Shown in pieces: positions 43,257 through 52,568 of a DNA stretch of 64,000 nt. Within the stretch, counting starts at the first letter, position 1. The number at the start of each line of letters is the position of its first letter. The DNA is from Pseudomonas citri. GTDB taxonomy: Bacteria; Pseudomonadota; Gammaproteobacteria; Pseudomonadales; Pseudomonadaceae. Below the pieces are notes generated by a model. That model did no database searches. It was not told the origin of the DNA and saw nothing but the letters and a program-made list of their open reading frames with translations. The stretch covers positions 30,924-94,923 of the forward strand of contig NZ_JAODAB010000024.1 in NCBI RefSeq assembly GCF_025336485.1, written 5' to 3'. The translations under genes and the position numbers were made by a program.

Positions 43257-43324
43257 TGTGGGAGCAAGGCTTGCCCGCGATGGCGCTCTCAAGGCACTCA
43301 TCGCGAGCAAGCCTTGCTCCCACA
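43257..43324. repeat. REP pair (REPIN) after gdx
   Basis: TGTGGGAGCAAGGCTTGCCC... (43257-43281) and inverted copy (43300-43324), 18 bp between arms, at the 3' junction of two convergent genes. Confidence 0.9.
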
Positions 43325-43360
43325 GATCTTGTCCTCGTAGCCTTTCCTACAGTCTCTGTG

Positions 43361-45235
43361 CTATCGAACAGCTCCGCGCAACTCGCCTACCACTGCTTGC
43401 AGCTTGGTCGGCTCTGCCATCTCCACCGCCACCGCCGGCCCTGCCACCAGAGTCACCCGAGACCAGAACCGACGAAACAGCCCCTTGGCCGGGTCGCGAC
43501 TGAAGAAACTACCCCACAAGCCCTGCAACGCCAGGGGAATCACCGGCACCGGCGTTTCCTGGAGAATGCGGGTCAGGCCGCTCTTGAACTCATTGATCTC
43601 ACCGTTAGCGGTCAGTTTTCCTTCAGGGAAAATGCACACCAACTCGCCCTCCTTCAGGTATTCGGCGATGCGGGTGAAGGCTCTTTCGTAGATGTGAATG
43701 TCTTCCTGGCGCCCGGCAATCGGAATGGTTCCGGCCGTGCGGAAAATAAAGTTCAACACCGGCAGATTGTAGATCTTGTAGTACATCACGAAGCGAATCG
43801 GCCGACGCACCGCGCCGCCAATCAGCAAGGCATCGACAAACGACACGTGATTGCAGACCAGCAGCGCCGCGCCTTCGTCGGGAATCGCCTCCAGGTTGCG
43901 ATGCTCCACGCGGTACATGGAATGGCTCAGCAGCCAGATCATGAAACGCATGGTGAACTCGGGGACGATCTTGAAGATGTAGGCGTTGACGCCGACGTTG
44001 AACAGCGACACCACCAGGAACAATTGCGGGATCGACAGCTTGGCCAGGCTCAGCAGCACGATGGAGACGATGGCCGAGACCACCATGAACAACGCGTTGA
44101 GGATGTTGTTGGCCGCGATCACCCGCGCCCGCTCGTTTTCGGCGGTACGCGACTGGATCAACGCATACAGCGGCACGATGTAGAAACCGCCGAAGATCCC
44201 CAGGCCGAGGATGTCGATCAGCACCAGCCAGGCGTGACCATAACCGAGTATTTCCAACCAGCTATGCCCCACGGCACTGTCGGGAATCGACCCGGAATGC
44301 CACCACAGCAACAGGCCGAAGACCGTCAGCCCGAACGAACCGAACGGCACCAGGCCGATCTCGACCTTGCGCCCGGACAAGCGCTCGCAGAGCATCGAGC
44401 CCACGGCGATCCCCACCGAAAACACTGTCAGGATCAGCGTCACCACGGTTTCGTCACCGTGCATCCATTCCTTGGCATAGGCCGGGATTTGCGTCAGGTA
44501 AATGGCCCCGACGAACCAGAACCAGGAGTTGCCGACGATAGAACGGGACACCGCCGGGGTTTGTCCCAAACCCAGTTTCAGGGTGGCCCAGGACTGGCTG
44601 AAGATGTTCCAGTCCAGGCGCATTTGCGGCGAAGCGGCCGCTGCCCGCGGAATGCTGCGGCTGGCCAGATAACCAAGCACCGCGATACCGACGATGGCCG
44701 ACGATACGATGGGAGCGTAATGCGCCGAGGACATCATGACCCCCGCGCCGATGGTGCCGGCCAGGATGGCCAGGAAAGTGCCCATTTCCACCAGGCCGTT
44801 GCCGCCGACCAATTCATCTTCGTGCAAGGCTTGCGGCAGGATCGAATACTTCACCGGGCCGAACAACGCCGAGTGCGTGCCCATGGCGAACAGCGCCACC
44901 AGCATCAATGACAAGTGATCGAACAGGAAGCCCACCGCCCCGACCGCCATGATGGCGATCTCGCCAAGCTTGATCAGGCGAATCAACGCGTCCTTGGCGA
45001 ACTTTTCCCCGAACTGCCCCGCCAGCGCCGAGAACAGGAAGAACGGCAGGATGAACAGCAACGCGCAGAGGTTGACCCAGATCGAACGATCCCCCTCGAT
45101 CGCCAATTTGTAGAGGATGGCCAGGATCAAGGATTGCTTGAAAACGTTGTCGTTGAACGCGCCGAGCGATTGGGTGATGAAGAAAGGCAGGAAACGCCGC
45201 CTGCGAAGCAAGGTGAACTGCGAGGGGTGACTCAT
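43361..45235 (-). CDS. Fused lysophospholipid transporter and 1-acyl-glycerol acyltransferase (LplT-PlsC type)
   Basis: 624 residues from MSHPSQFTLLRRRRFLPFF; the upstream frame to 45295 lacks a ribosome binding site, while the ATG at 45235 has GGAAG. Residues 15-425 form a 12-helix MFS carrier (SLGAFNDNVFKQSLILAILY at the start). Residues about 430-620 form a PlsC-type acyltransferase with the catalytic NHVSFVD (HX4D) and FPEGKLTANGEI motifs. The fusion imports lysophospholipids and re-acylates them in one protein. Confidence 0.93.
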   Translation of the reverse strand: MSHPSQFTLLRRRRFLPFFITQSLGAFNDNVFKQSLILAILYKLAIEGDRSIWVNLCALLFILPFFLFSALAGQFGEKFAKDALIRLIKLGEIAIMAVGAVGFLFDHLSLMLVALFAMGTHSALFGPVKYSILPQALHEDELVGGNGLVEMGTFLAILAGTIGAGVMMSSAHYAPIVSSAIVGIAVLGYLASRSIPRAAAASPQMRLDWNIFSQSWATLKLGLGQTPAVSRSIVGNSWFWFVGAIYLTQIPAYAKEWMHGDETVVTLILTVFSVGIAVGSMLCERLSGRKVEIGLVPFGSFGLTVFGLLLWWHSGSIPDSAVGHSWLEILGYGHAWLVLIDILGLGIFGGFYIVPLYALIQSRTAENERARVIAANNILNALFMVVSAIVSIVLLSLAKLSIPQLFLVVSLFNVGVNAYIFKIVPEFTMRFMIWLLSHSMYRVEHRNLEAIPDEGAALLVCNHVSFVDALLIGGAVRRPIRFVMYYKIYNLPVLNFIFRTAGTIPIAGRQEDIHIYERAFTRIAEYLKEGELVCIFPEGKLTANGEINEFKSGLTRILQETPVPVIPLALQGLWGSFFSRDPAKGLFRRFWSRVTLVAGPAVAVEMAEPTKLQAVVGELRGAVR

Positions 45236-45311
45236 CTTCCGTGTTCCTGTGTGGCCTGGATGCTTATTGGAATGACGCTTTTCGATCCAGGCCACACATT
45301 ACCTGTGTTCA

Positions 45312-45467
45312 GGCGCTGCACGAAAAGTCTTGAGACGAAGGTCAGGCAAGGCGAAAACAGCCGAGCAAGCGCAGTGTACTGGAGTACATGAGCATTCCGA
45401 TCGGACTCGCGCACGAGGTTGTTTTCAACGCAGCATGAACGAGTATCAAGGCTTTTCGTACAGCGCC
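45312..45467. mobile_element. MITE-like element, 156 bp
   Basis: Terminal inverted repeats GGCGCTGCACGAAAAGTCTT (45312) and, on the other strand, GGCGCTGTACGAAAAGCCTT (ending 45467) match over 27 bases with about five changes. No ORF or transposase. I see no clear target-site duplication. Elements with these ends recur between genes in Pseudomonas genomes, and the size and ends fit a nonautonomous transposon. Confidence 0.75.
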
Positions 45468-45473
45468 TAGCGA

Positions 45474-46622
45474 TTATTTCGCCAGCCCCGCAATGCATGG
45501 AGACACAAACAGTTCTCCGTGCCAGGCCCCGAGCACTGTACGCCGGCCCACGATCAACCACATCAGGGCCAGCATCACCACCAGCACACCACCGAACATG
45601 TTGAAAAAACCCAGGTTCAGCAAGTCCGCCAGCTTCAGCGTGGTCAACGCATACACCCCCAAGGGAAAGGTGAAACCCCACCAACCGAGGTTGAACGGAA
45701 TACCCGCGCGCAGATAGCGGGCCGTGATGAGCAGCGCGATCAACATCCACCAGAGCCCCAGCCCCCACAACGTGATACCGGCCACCAGCCCAAGCCCCGT
45801 GGCAATGTTGCCGACTTCAGGCAAACCGTTGGCGGCAAAAATCAGTGGTGCATCGTTCCCCAACAGCAACATGCCCAGGGCGCCCGTGCCGATCGGGCCG
45901 AGTGCCAGCCAGCTCGACGCTGCCATGTTTTCGTGGGGCAGTTTGTGCAGGGCCATACGCAACAGCAGGATGGTCAGGATGCTGAAGGCCACCGGCAGGG
46001 AAAAAGCCCAGAGCACGTAACTGGTGACCAGCATCACCAGTTGCCCATGAACGTCGGCCAGGTGCGGCGCCAGCAGCCCGCCACTGGCGGCGGCGACCTC
46101 GGCCGCCACCACCGGCAACAGCCATACGGCGGTCATCTGGTCGATCCGGTGCTCCTGGCGAGTGAACATCAGGAACGGGATCAACACGCCGCAAGCCACG
46201 GACATCGCCACGTCGATCCACCACAACCCTGCGGCCAGGGGCAGCACACCCTCGCCCCAACGCGGCAAGCCGAAAACCAGCAAGCCATTGATGAGGGTCG
46301 CCAGGCCCATGGGAATGGTGCCGAAGAACATCGAAACCGTCGAATGCCCGAAAATCCGTCGCGCCTCGTCGAAGAACAACAGCCAACGGGCCGTGTACAG
46401 ACCGGCGAACACCACGAACAACAGGGCGTTGAACAGCCACAAGCCTTCGCCCACGACACGCAGGCCCGGCACATTCCCAGGCCATTGCGCCAAGGCCAGC
46501 GCCAACACACCCGTGCCCATGACGACGGCGAACCAGTTCGGCGTGAATTGGCGAATGACTTCCAGCGGCCCGGGCAAATGGCTCAGTGGGCGCAAGCGTT
46601 TTTTTGCAGCACAGCGTGTCAT
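45474..46622 (-). CDS. TDT-family transporter (SLAC1/TehA/Mae1 fold)
   Basis: 382 residues, ten hydrophobic helices. Start FTPNWFAVVMGTGVLALAL matches the TDT opening motif; the central part has the conserved GLWWIDVAMSVACG and later FNLGWWGFTFPLG. Members export or channel C4-dicarboxylates, malate, sulfite or anions. The substrate cannot be told; the loops lack known specificity marks. AGGAG seven bases upstream of the ATG. The MITE starts right after its stop on the other side. Confidence 0.85.
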   Translation of the reverse strand: MTRCAAKKRLRPLSHLPGPLEVIRQFTPNWFAVVMGTGVLALALAQWPGNVPGLRVVGEGLWLFNALLFVVFAGLYTARWLLFFDEARRIFGHSTVSMFFGTIPMGLATLINGLLVFGLPRWGEGVLPLAAGLWWIDVAMSVACGVLIPFLMFTRQEHRIDQMTAVWLLPVVAAEVAAASGGLLAPHLADVHGQLVMLVTSYVLWAFSLPVAFSILTILLLRMALHKLPHENMAASSWLALGPIGTGALGMLLLGNDAPLIFAANGLPEVGNIATGLGLVAGITLWGLGLWWMLIALLITARYLRAGIPFNLGWWGFTFPLGVYALTTLKLADLLNLGFFNMFGGVLVVMLALMWLIVGRRTVLGAWHGELFVSPCIAGLAK

Positions 46623-46701
46623 GGCGAACTCCTGTCCTCGGATGAGGGTGCCGCCATGCTAGAGCCGGATCGAATATCTATATAACGGGTAATTTCGCTA
46701 T

Positions 46702-46726
46702 GTGTTATCTATTTTGCAGATAACAC
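46702..46726. promoter_or_regulatory. Perfect 9-bp-arm palindrome between the TDT and cupin genes
   Basis: GTGTTATCT (46702-46710), ATTTTGC, AGATAACAC (46718-46726). It abuts the cupin stop codon and lies 80 bp before the TDT start. It could be an operator for the transporter or a weak terminator for the cupin gene. Confidence 0.5.
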
Positions 46727-47038
46727 TTAGACGCTGCCTTCGGTCTCGATCACCAAGACCCTCACCTCCCCCAACGGCCTGGCCACATGCTCGGTGCCTA
46801 CTGACGCGTAGAAAATATCGCCGGCGTCCAGCAAAGTGTCTTTTTCGACGCCCGCCTCCCGATAGCACATCTGCACTTGCCCATCGAGCACCACGAAGAC
46901 TTCCTGCCCATCGTTGATGTGCCATTTGTACGGCTGGTCGGTCCAGTGCAGGCGCGTTGTGATGCCGTTCATGTTGGCGATATCCAGCGCTGCCCAGGCG
47001 CGGTCACCGGTGAAGGATTTGCTGCGGATGATTTTCAA
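46727..47038 (-). CDS. Small cupin-domain protein
   Basis: 103 residues, single cupin barrel. Motif 1 resembles HWTDQPYKWHINDGQEVFVVLDGQVQM and motif 2 LLDAGDIFYASVGTEHVARPLG, with a metal-binding His in each. Function unknown; small cupins of this kind are metal-dependent binding proteins or enzymes. It sits upstream of the TDT transporter gene and downstream of the MFS gene on the same strand. Confidence 0.8.
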   Translation of the reverse strand: MKIIRSKSFTGDRAWAALDIANMNGITTRLHWTDQPYKWHINDGQEVFVVLDGQVQMCYREAGVEKDTLLDAGDIFYASVGTEHVARPLGEVRVLVIETEGSV

Positions 47039-47108
47039 GGGTCCGTCCTAAAAAGAGGTTGAGGCGCCCAAGACTAACCCACTGCCCATGGCACCTGCAT
47101 ACCTGGCT

Positions 47109-48299
47109 TCAAGGCCGGACGCCATTGCCCAGCGGTTTGATGGATTGGCGTAGCCCCGACAACGCAGCGACACACAGCACAATCAATGCCGCACCGTACC
47201 CATCGGTCGTCGGTATCAAGCCGAAGATCCGCGTCAGGTTCCCGGCCAGCAATGACGGCAGGCTGAAGGCCAGGTAACTGAGGACATAAAACGCCGACAT
47301 CAAGCCGGCCCGTTCGTGGGGCAAGGCCAGCGGCATGATGCTGCGCAGTGCGCCCAGGAAGCCTGCGCCAAAGCCACAGCCAGTGACCAGCGTGCCGACG
47401 AAGAACAACGGCAAGCTGGCGCCATGCACCGCCGTCAGTACCAGCGCCAGGCCGATCACCAGCAGGCTCGCCGACAGGCGCAACATCTTGTCGGCCCCTT
47501 GGTTGCGCAATAGATAGATGGCCGACGCGCCGCTGAGGGTCAGCACTGCCACCAGTGCGCCGCCGATCAGATTGGAGGTCGATCCGGTTGCCGCCCGCAC
47601 CAGGGACGGTGCCAGTGACAGATAGAAACCGCCCACGGCCCAGGCCGCCAGGTCCAAAGGCAGAATCCGCCACAAAGCTTGCCGCGCCTGCGGCGGCACA
47701 TGCAGGGTTGGCCGCAGCGACTGCCAGGCACCCGGTTGTGGGCTGACGCTTTCCGTCAGGCGCCAGAGATAAACGGCTTGGGCCAGGAACAACCCCAGCA
47801 GGATCCAGTAGGTCAGTTGCAAAGGCAACGGCGCAAACTCAGCCAGCAGGCCACAGCCCAGCGCCCCGCACGCCATGCCCAATAGCGGTGCGACGCTGGT
47901 GATCAGCGGGCCTTGGCGGCGGTCGAAATCCAGCAAGGCAGCACCCAGTACGCTGGTGGCCATTCCGGTGGCAAACCCCTGGATCAATCGGGCAGTGATC
48001 AACCAGGCGACGTTGTCGGCGCTGATGAAGAGCAGCATCGCCAGTATGTTGAGCAGCAGTGCCACGAAGAGCACCGGTCTACGACCCAGGTAATCCGACA
48101 GCGAACCCACGGTCAGCAAGGCCGCCAACAGACTGAACGCGTACACACCGAAGATCAGCGTTAGCACGGCGGGGGAAAATTGCATTTGTTCCTGGTAGAG
48201 GTGATACAACGGCGTCGGTGCGCTGGACGCGGCGAGAAAACCAAGCAGGGTGATCGCCAGGAATATCAGGCTGGCGTGGGTCGAAGCAGGACGGGACAT
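47109..48299 (-). CDS. MFS transporter (DHA1-like)
   Basis: 396 residues from the ATG at 48299, which has GGAG seven bases upstream; a GTG two codons back is less likely. Twelve hydrophobic helices. The signature GSLSDYLGRRPVLFVALLL is in loop 2-3. Substrate unknown; probably drug or metabolite efflux. Divergent from the TetR gene across 103 bp, which makes it that regulator's probable target. Confidence 0.85.
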   Translation of the reverse strand: MSRPASTHASLIFLAITLLGFLAASSAPTPLYHLYQEQMQFSPAVLTLIFGVYAFSLLAALLTVGSLSDYLGRRPVLFVALLLNILAMLLFISADNVAWLITARLIQGFATGMATSVLGAALLDFDRRQGPLITSVAPLLGMACGALGCGLLAEFAPLPLQLTYWILLGLFLAQAVYLWRLTESVSPQPGAWQSLRPTLHVPPQARQALWRILPLDLAAWAVGGFYLSLAPSLVRAATGSTSNLIGGALVAVLTLSGASAIYLLRNQGADKMLRLSASLLVIGLALVLTAVHGASLPLFFVGTLVTGCGFGAGFLGALRSIMPLALPHERAGLMSAFYVLSYLAFSLPSLLAGNLTRIFGLIPTTDGYGAALIVLCVAALSGLRQSIKPLGNGVRP

Positions 48300-48323
48300 A
48301 GGCACGCTCCACAGGCATATTCA

Positions 48324-48346
48324 CAAAAGCTAATTTTTTGCTTTTG
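48324..48346. promoter_or_regulatory. Candidate operator between MFS and TetR genes
   Basis: CAAAAGC (48324-48330), TAATTTTTT, GCTTTTG (48340-48346), a perfect 7-bp inverted repeat in the divergent promoter region. Confidence 0.45.
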
Positions 48347-48402
48347 CGGAGTGTGCTACCGACGCGAGCTTAAAGCAAATTCTTTGTGTTAAGGTCTGAC
48401 GC

Positions 48403-48942
48403 ATGGCTATTAAAGAAGGTTTACGCCCGGGGGGCCGAAGCGCCCGGGTTCAAGAGTCGATTCATTCAGCGGTCCGCGACCTGCTGCAAGAGCAGGACCG
48501 CGCCACCCTGACCGTGCCGCAAATCGCTGCGCGCGCCGGCGTGACGCCCTCCACCATCTATCGGCGCTGGGGCGATCTGTCGGCGCTGCTGGCCGATGTC
48601 GCCATCGCCCACATGCGCCCGGATGGCGAGCCGGCCGACACCGGCAGCCTGCGCGGCGACTTGCGCGCCTGGGCCGAACAGTACCTGGACGAAATGAGCT
48701 CCGAGCCCGGTCGCAACATGATGCGTGACATCCAGGCCTGCGCCACCCCGGGGTATTGCGTGGGGATCATCAGCCGCCAGTTGCAGATCATCCTGGACCG
48801 CTACCCCGACGAGCCGAACCCTGGCGTCGAGCGGCTGATCAATGTGGTGGTGGCGCCGACAGTGTTTCGCATCCTTTTTGCCACGGCGCCGTTGGAGGTT
48901 GACGAGTTGTATCGGCTGGTGGACATCGCGCTGGGTCAATAA
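48403..48942 (+). CDS. TetR-family repressor
   Basis: 179 residues. The N-terminal HTH is LTVPQIAARAGVTPSTIYRRWGDLSALLADVAI (residues 36-68). The C-terminal ligand domain is helical with FRILFATAPLEVDELYRLVDIAL. Divergent from an MFS pump, the classic drug-responsive arrangement. Likely represses the pump and itself. Confidence 0.88.
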   Translation: MAIKEGLRPGGRSARVQESIHSAVRDLLQEQDRATLTVPQIAARAGVTPSTIYRRWGDLSALLADVAIAHMRPDGEPADTGSLRGDLRAWAEQYLDEMSSEPGRNMMRDIQACATPGYCVGIISRQLQIILDRYPDEPNPGVERLINVVVAPTVFRILFATAPLEVDELYRLVDIALGQ

Positions 48943-49097
48943 GAGGGCCTTCGAGGTCCGAAAGTCCCCCCATCTGAGCACGCCCCACCCGCGACACCCC
49001 ACCACGCCTCGACCTTGGTCGGCACTGACGAACCCGAGCGGGCGTGCGAGACTGTCTTGCCGGGCTCCAGGCCCGGCGTCTTCGTCCGGGAGTTTGC

Positions 49098-52000
49098 ATG
49101 TCGTTATCCAGCGGGCTGATCGCCCTCGTCGCCCTGGCCTACATGGCCATCATGTTTGCCATCGCTTTCTACGGCGACCGGCGCAGCACGCCGCTGCCGC
49201 CGCGGGTGCGTGCATGGGTCTACAGCCTGTCGCTGGCGGTGTATTGCACCAGTTGGACGTTCTTTGGCGCGGTGGGCCAGGCCGCCGAACAGCTCTGGTC
49301 ATTCCTGCCGATCTACCTGGGGCCGATCCTGTTGCTGGTGCTGGCCCCGTGGGTCCTGCAGAAAATGGTGATGATCAGCAAGCAGGAGAACATCACCTCC
49401 ATCGCTGACTTCATCGCCGCCCGCTACGGCAAGTCCCAGTCCCTGGCGGTGGTAGTGGCACTGATCTGCCTGGTGGGCGTGCTGCCGTACATCGCCTTGC
49501 AGCTCAAGGGCATCGTGCTGGGGGTGAACCTGCTGATCGGGGCCGGCGCCGACGCCATGGGCACCCGCGCCCAGGACACCGCGCTGATCGTCTCGCTGAT
49601 CCTGGCGCTGTTCACCATCGTCTTCGGCACCCGCAACCTCGACGCCACCGAACACCACCGCGGCATGGTGCTGGCGATTGCCTTCGAATCGCTGGTCAAG
49701 CTGTTCGCCTTCCTCGCCGTGGGTGCGTTCGTGACGTACGGCCTCTACGACGGTTTCGACGACCTGTTCGACCAGGCGATGCTCGCGCCGCGCCTGGAGC
49801 AATACTGGAAAGAAACCGTCAACTGGCCGTCCATGGTGGTGCAGACCGGCGTGGCGATGATGGCGATCATCTGCCTGCCGCGCCAATTCCACGTGACCGT
49901 GGTGGAAAACATCGAGCCCCAGGACTTGCGCCTGGCCAAGTGGGTTTTCCCCACCTACCTGGCCCTGGCTGCGCTGTTCGTGGTGCCCATCGCCCTCGCC
50001 GGGCAGATGATGCTGCCCAGTTCGGTGCTGCCGGACTCGTTCGTCATCAGCCTGCCCCTCGCCCAGGCCCATCCGGCCCTGGCGGTGCTGGCCTTCATTG
50101 GCGGCGCTTCGGCGGCCACCGGCATGGTGATCGTCGCCAGCGTGGCGCTGTCCACCATGGTCTCCAACGACATGCTGCTGCCCTGGCTGTTGCGTCGCAA
50201 CGCCGCAGAACGGCCTTTCGAAGTGTTCCGCCAGTGGATGCTCTCGGTGCGGCGGGTCAGCATCGTGGTCATCCTGTTGCTGGCCTATGTCAGCTACCGC
50301 CTGCTGGGTTCGACGGCGAGCCTGGCGACCATCGGCCAGATCGCCTTCGCCGCCGTCACTCAACTGGCCCCGGCCATGCTCGGCGCGCTGTACTGGAAGC
50401 AGGCCAACCGACGCGGTGTGTTCGCCGGCCTCGCCACCGGTATCTTCCTGTGGTTCTACACCCTGGTGTTGCCGATCACGGCTCACAGCCTGGGCTGGTC
50501 GTTGAGCAGTTTTCCCGGCCTGGGTTGGCTGCACGGCAACCCGTTGAACCTGCCGATTACCCCCCTGACCCAGGGGGTGGTGCTGTCCCTGGCCGGTAAC
50601 TTCACCCTGTTTGCCTGGGTTTCGGTGCTTTCGCGCACCCGCGTGTCGGAACACTGGCAGGCCGGGCGCTTCATCGGCCAGGAGATCAGCGCCCGCCCCA
50701 ACGCCCGCTCGATGCTCGCGGTGCACATCGAAGACCTGCTGCAATTGGCCGCCCGCTTCGTCGGCGAAGAACGGGCACGGCAGAGCTTCATTCGCTTCGC
50801 CTACCGCCAGGGCAAAGGCTTCCACCCGAGCCAGAATGCCGACAGCGAATGGATTGCCCACACCGAACGGCTGTTGGCCGGTGTCCTCGGGGCCTCGTCG
50901 ACCCGGGCGGTGGTGAAGGCCGCCATCGAAGGCCGGGAGATGCAACTGGAAGACGTCGTCCGGATCGCCGACGAAGCGTCGGAAGTGCTGCAATTCAACC
51001 GCGCCTTGTTGCAAGGCGCCATCGAGAACATCACCCAGGGCATCAGCGTGGTCGACCAGTCCCTCAGGCTGGTGGCCTGGAACCGCCGTTACCTGGAGCT
51101 GTTCAACTACCCCGACGGCCTGATCAGCGTCGGTCGGCCGATTGCCGACATCATTCGCTACAACGCCGAGCGCGGTCTGTGCGGCCCGGGCGAAGCGGAG
51201 GTCCACGTCGCCCGCCGCTTACACTGGATGCGCCAAGGCCGCGCCCACACCTCCGAACGGCTGTTCCCCAACGGGCGGGTAATCGAGTTGATCGGCAACC
51301 CGATGCCCGGTGGCGGTTTCGTCATGAGCTTCACCGACATCACCGCATTCCGCGAAGCAGAACAGGCCCTGACCGAAGCCAACGAAGGCCTGGAGCAGAG
51401 GGTCACCGAGCGCACCCACGAACTGTCGCAACTGAACCTGGCGCTGACCGAAGCGAAAAGCACCGCCGAGGCGGCTTATCAGTCCAAGACCCGTTTCCTG
51501 GCCGCCGTCAGCCACGACTTGATGCAACCGCTCAACGCCGCGCGCTTGTTCTCCGCGGCGCTGTCCCACCAGAGCGAACATCTGCCCAGCGAAGCCCGGC
51601 AACTGGTGCAGCACCTGGACAGTTCCCTGCGCTCGGCCGAAGACCTGATCACCGACCTGCTGGATATTTCCCGCCTGGAAAACGGCAAGATCAACCCCGA
51701 CCGCAAGCCCTTCGCCCTCAACGAACTGTTCGCCATCCTGGGGGCCGAATTCACCGTACTGGCCCAGGAACAAGGCTTGAAGTTCCGGGTTCGCGGCTCG
51801 CGGCTGCGGGTCGACAGCGACATCAAGCTGCTGCGGCGGGTCTTGCAGAACTTCCTCACCAACGCATTCCGCTACGCCAAAGGCCCTGTGCTGCTGGGGG
51901 TACGCCGTCGCGGCGGCGAGCTGTGCCTGGAAGTCTGGGATCGCGGCCCGGGCATTGCCGAAGATAAACAACAGGTCATTTTCGAAGAATTCAAGCGTTT

Positions 52001-52568
52001 GGACAGCCATCAGACCCGCGCCGAAAAAGGCCTGGGCCTGGGCCTGGCCATCGCCGACGGGCTCTGCCGCGTGCTCGGCCATACCTTGCGCGTACGTTCC
52101 TGGCCGGGGCGCGGCAGCGTGTTCAGCGTCAGCGTGCCCTTGGCCCAGACACAAGCCGCCGCGCCCAGCGCCGTCGCCGAACCCAACGGTCATTTGCCAA
52201 GTGGCGCGCAGGTGCTGTGCGTCGACAACGAGGACAGCATCCTCATCGGGATGAACAGCCTGTTGACCCGCTGGGGCTGTCAGGTGTGGACGGCGCGCAA
52301 TCGCGAAGAATGCGAACGTTGGCTCACCCAGGGCGGCCGCCCGCAACTGGCCCTGGTGGATTTTCACCTGGACGACGGCGAGACCGGCACCGAGTTGATG
52401 GCCTGGCTGCGCACGCGCATGGGCGAACCGGTGCCGGGCGTGGTCATCAGCGCCGACGGCCGGCCCGAGACCGTGGCGCAAGTGCACGCGGCGGGCCTGG
52501 ATTACCTGGCAAAACCGGTAAAGCCGGCGGCGCTGCGAGCGTTGTTGAGTCGGCATTTGCCGTTGTAA
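49098..52568 (+). CDS. Hybrid histidine kinase with N-terminal SSS-family transporter domain
   Basis: 1156 residues. Residues 1-490 are a sodium/solute symporter domain of about 13 helices (MSLSSGLIALVALAYMAIMF to LAGNFTLFAWVSVLS). A PAS domain follows (about 640-760, ENITQGISVVDQSLRLVAWNRRYLELF), then a short coiled-coil stretch (EANEGLEQRVTERTHEL). HisKA has FLAAVSHDLMQPLNAARLF with the phospho-His at about 807. HATPase_c follows (NFLTNAFRYAKG, GLGLGLAIADGLC). A receiver domain closes the protein (about 1035-1156, VDFHLDDGETGTE with Asp at about 1089). The CbrA-like transporter-kinase layout suggests nutrient uptake coupled to signalling. The 3' end overlaps convergent rmuC by 122 bp. Confidence 0.92.
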   Translation: MSLSSGLIALVALAYMAIMFAIAFYGDRRSTPLPPRVRAWVYSLSLAVYCTSWTFFGAVGQAAEQLWSFLPIYLGPILLLVLAPWVLQKMVMISKQENITSIADFIAARYGKSQSLAVVVALICLVGVLPYIALQLKGIVLGVNLLIGAGADAMGTRAQDTALIVSLILALFTIVFGTRNLDATEHHRGMVLAIAFESLVKLFAFLAVGAFVTYGLYDGFDDLFDQAMLAPRLEQYWKETVNWPSMVVQTGVAMMAIICLPRQFHVTVVENIEPQDLRLAKWVFPTYLALAALFVVPIALAGQMMLPSSVLPDSFVISLPLAQAHPALAVLAFIGGASAATGMVIVASVALSTMVSNDMLLPWLLRRNAAERPFEVFRQWMLSVRRVSIVVILLLAYVSYRLLGSTASLATIGQIAFAAVTQLAPAMLGALYWKQANRRGVFAGLATGIFLWFYTLVLPITAHSLGWSLSSFPGLGWLHGNPLNLPITPLTQGVVLSLAGNFTLFAWVSVLSRTRVSEHWQAGRFIGQEISARPNARSMLAVHIEDLLQLAARFVGEERARQSFIRFAYRQGKGFHPSQNADSEWIAHTERLLAGVLGASSTRAVVKAAIEGREMQLEDVVRIADEASEVLQFNRALLQGAIENITQGISVVDQSLRLVAWNRRYLELFNYPDGLISVGRPIADIIRYNAERGLCGPGEAEVHVARRLHWMRQGRAHTSERLFPNGRVIELIGNPMPGGGFVMSFTDITAFREAEQALTEANEGLEQRVTERTHELSQLNLALTEAKSTAEAAYQSKTRFLAAVSHDLMQPLNAARLFSAALSHQSEHLPSEARQLVQHLDSSLRSAEDLITDLLDISRLENGKINPDRKPFALNELFAILGAEFTVLAQEQGLKFRVRGSRLRVDSDIKLLRRVLQNFLTNAFRYAKGPVLLGVRRRGGELCLEVWDRGPGIAEDKQQVIFEEFKRLDSHQTRAEKGLGLGLAIADGLCRVLGHTLRVRSWPGRGSVFSVSVPLAQTQAAAPSAVAEPNGHLPSGAQVLCVDNEDSILIGMNSLLTRWGCQVWTARNREECERWLTQGGRPQLALVDFHLDDGETGTELMAWLRTRMGEPVPGVVISADGRPETVAQVHAAGLDYLAKPVKPAALRALLSRHLPL

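Noticed and set aside
49299..51206. Long open frame opposite the hybrid kinase
   Set aside because: Low-complexity Arg/Gln/His-rich translation; the kinase frame has complete domains.
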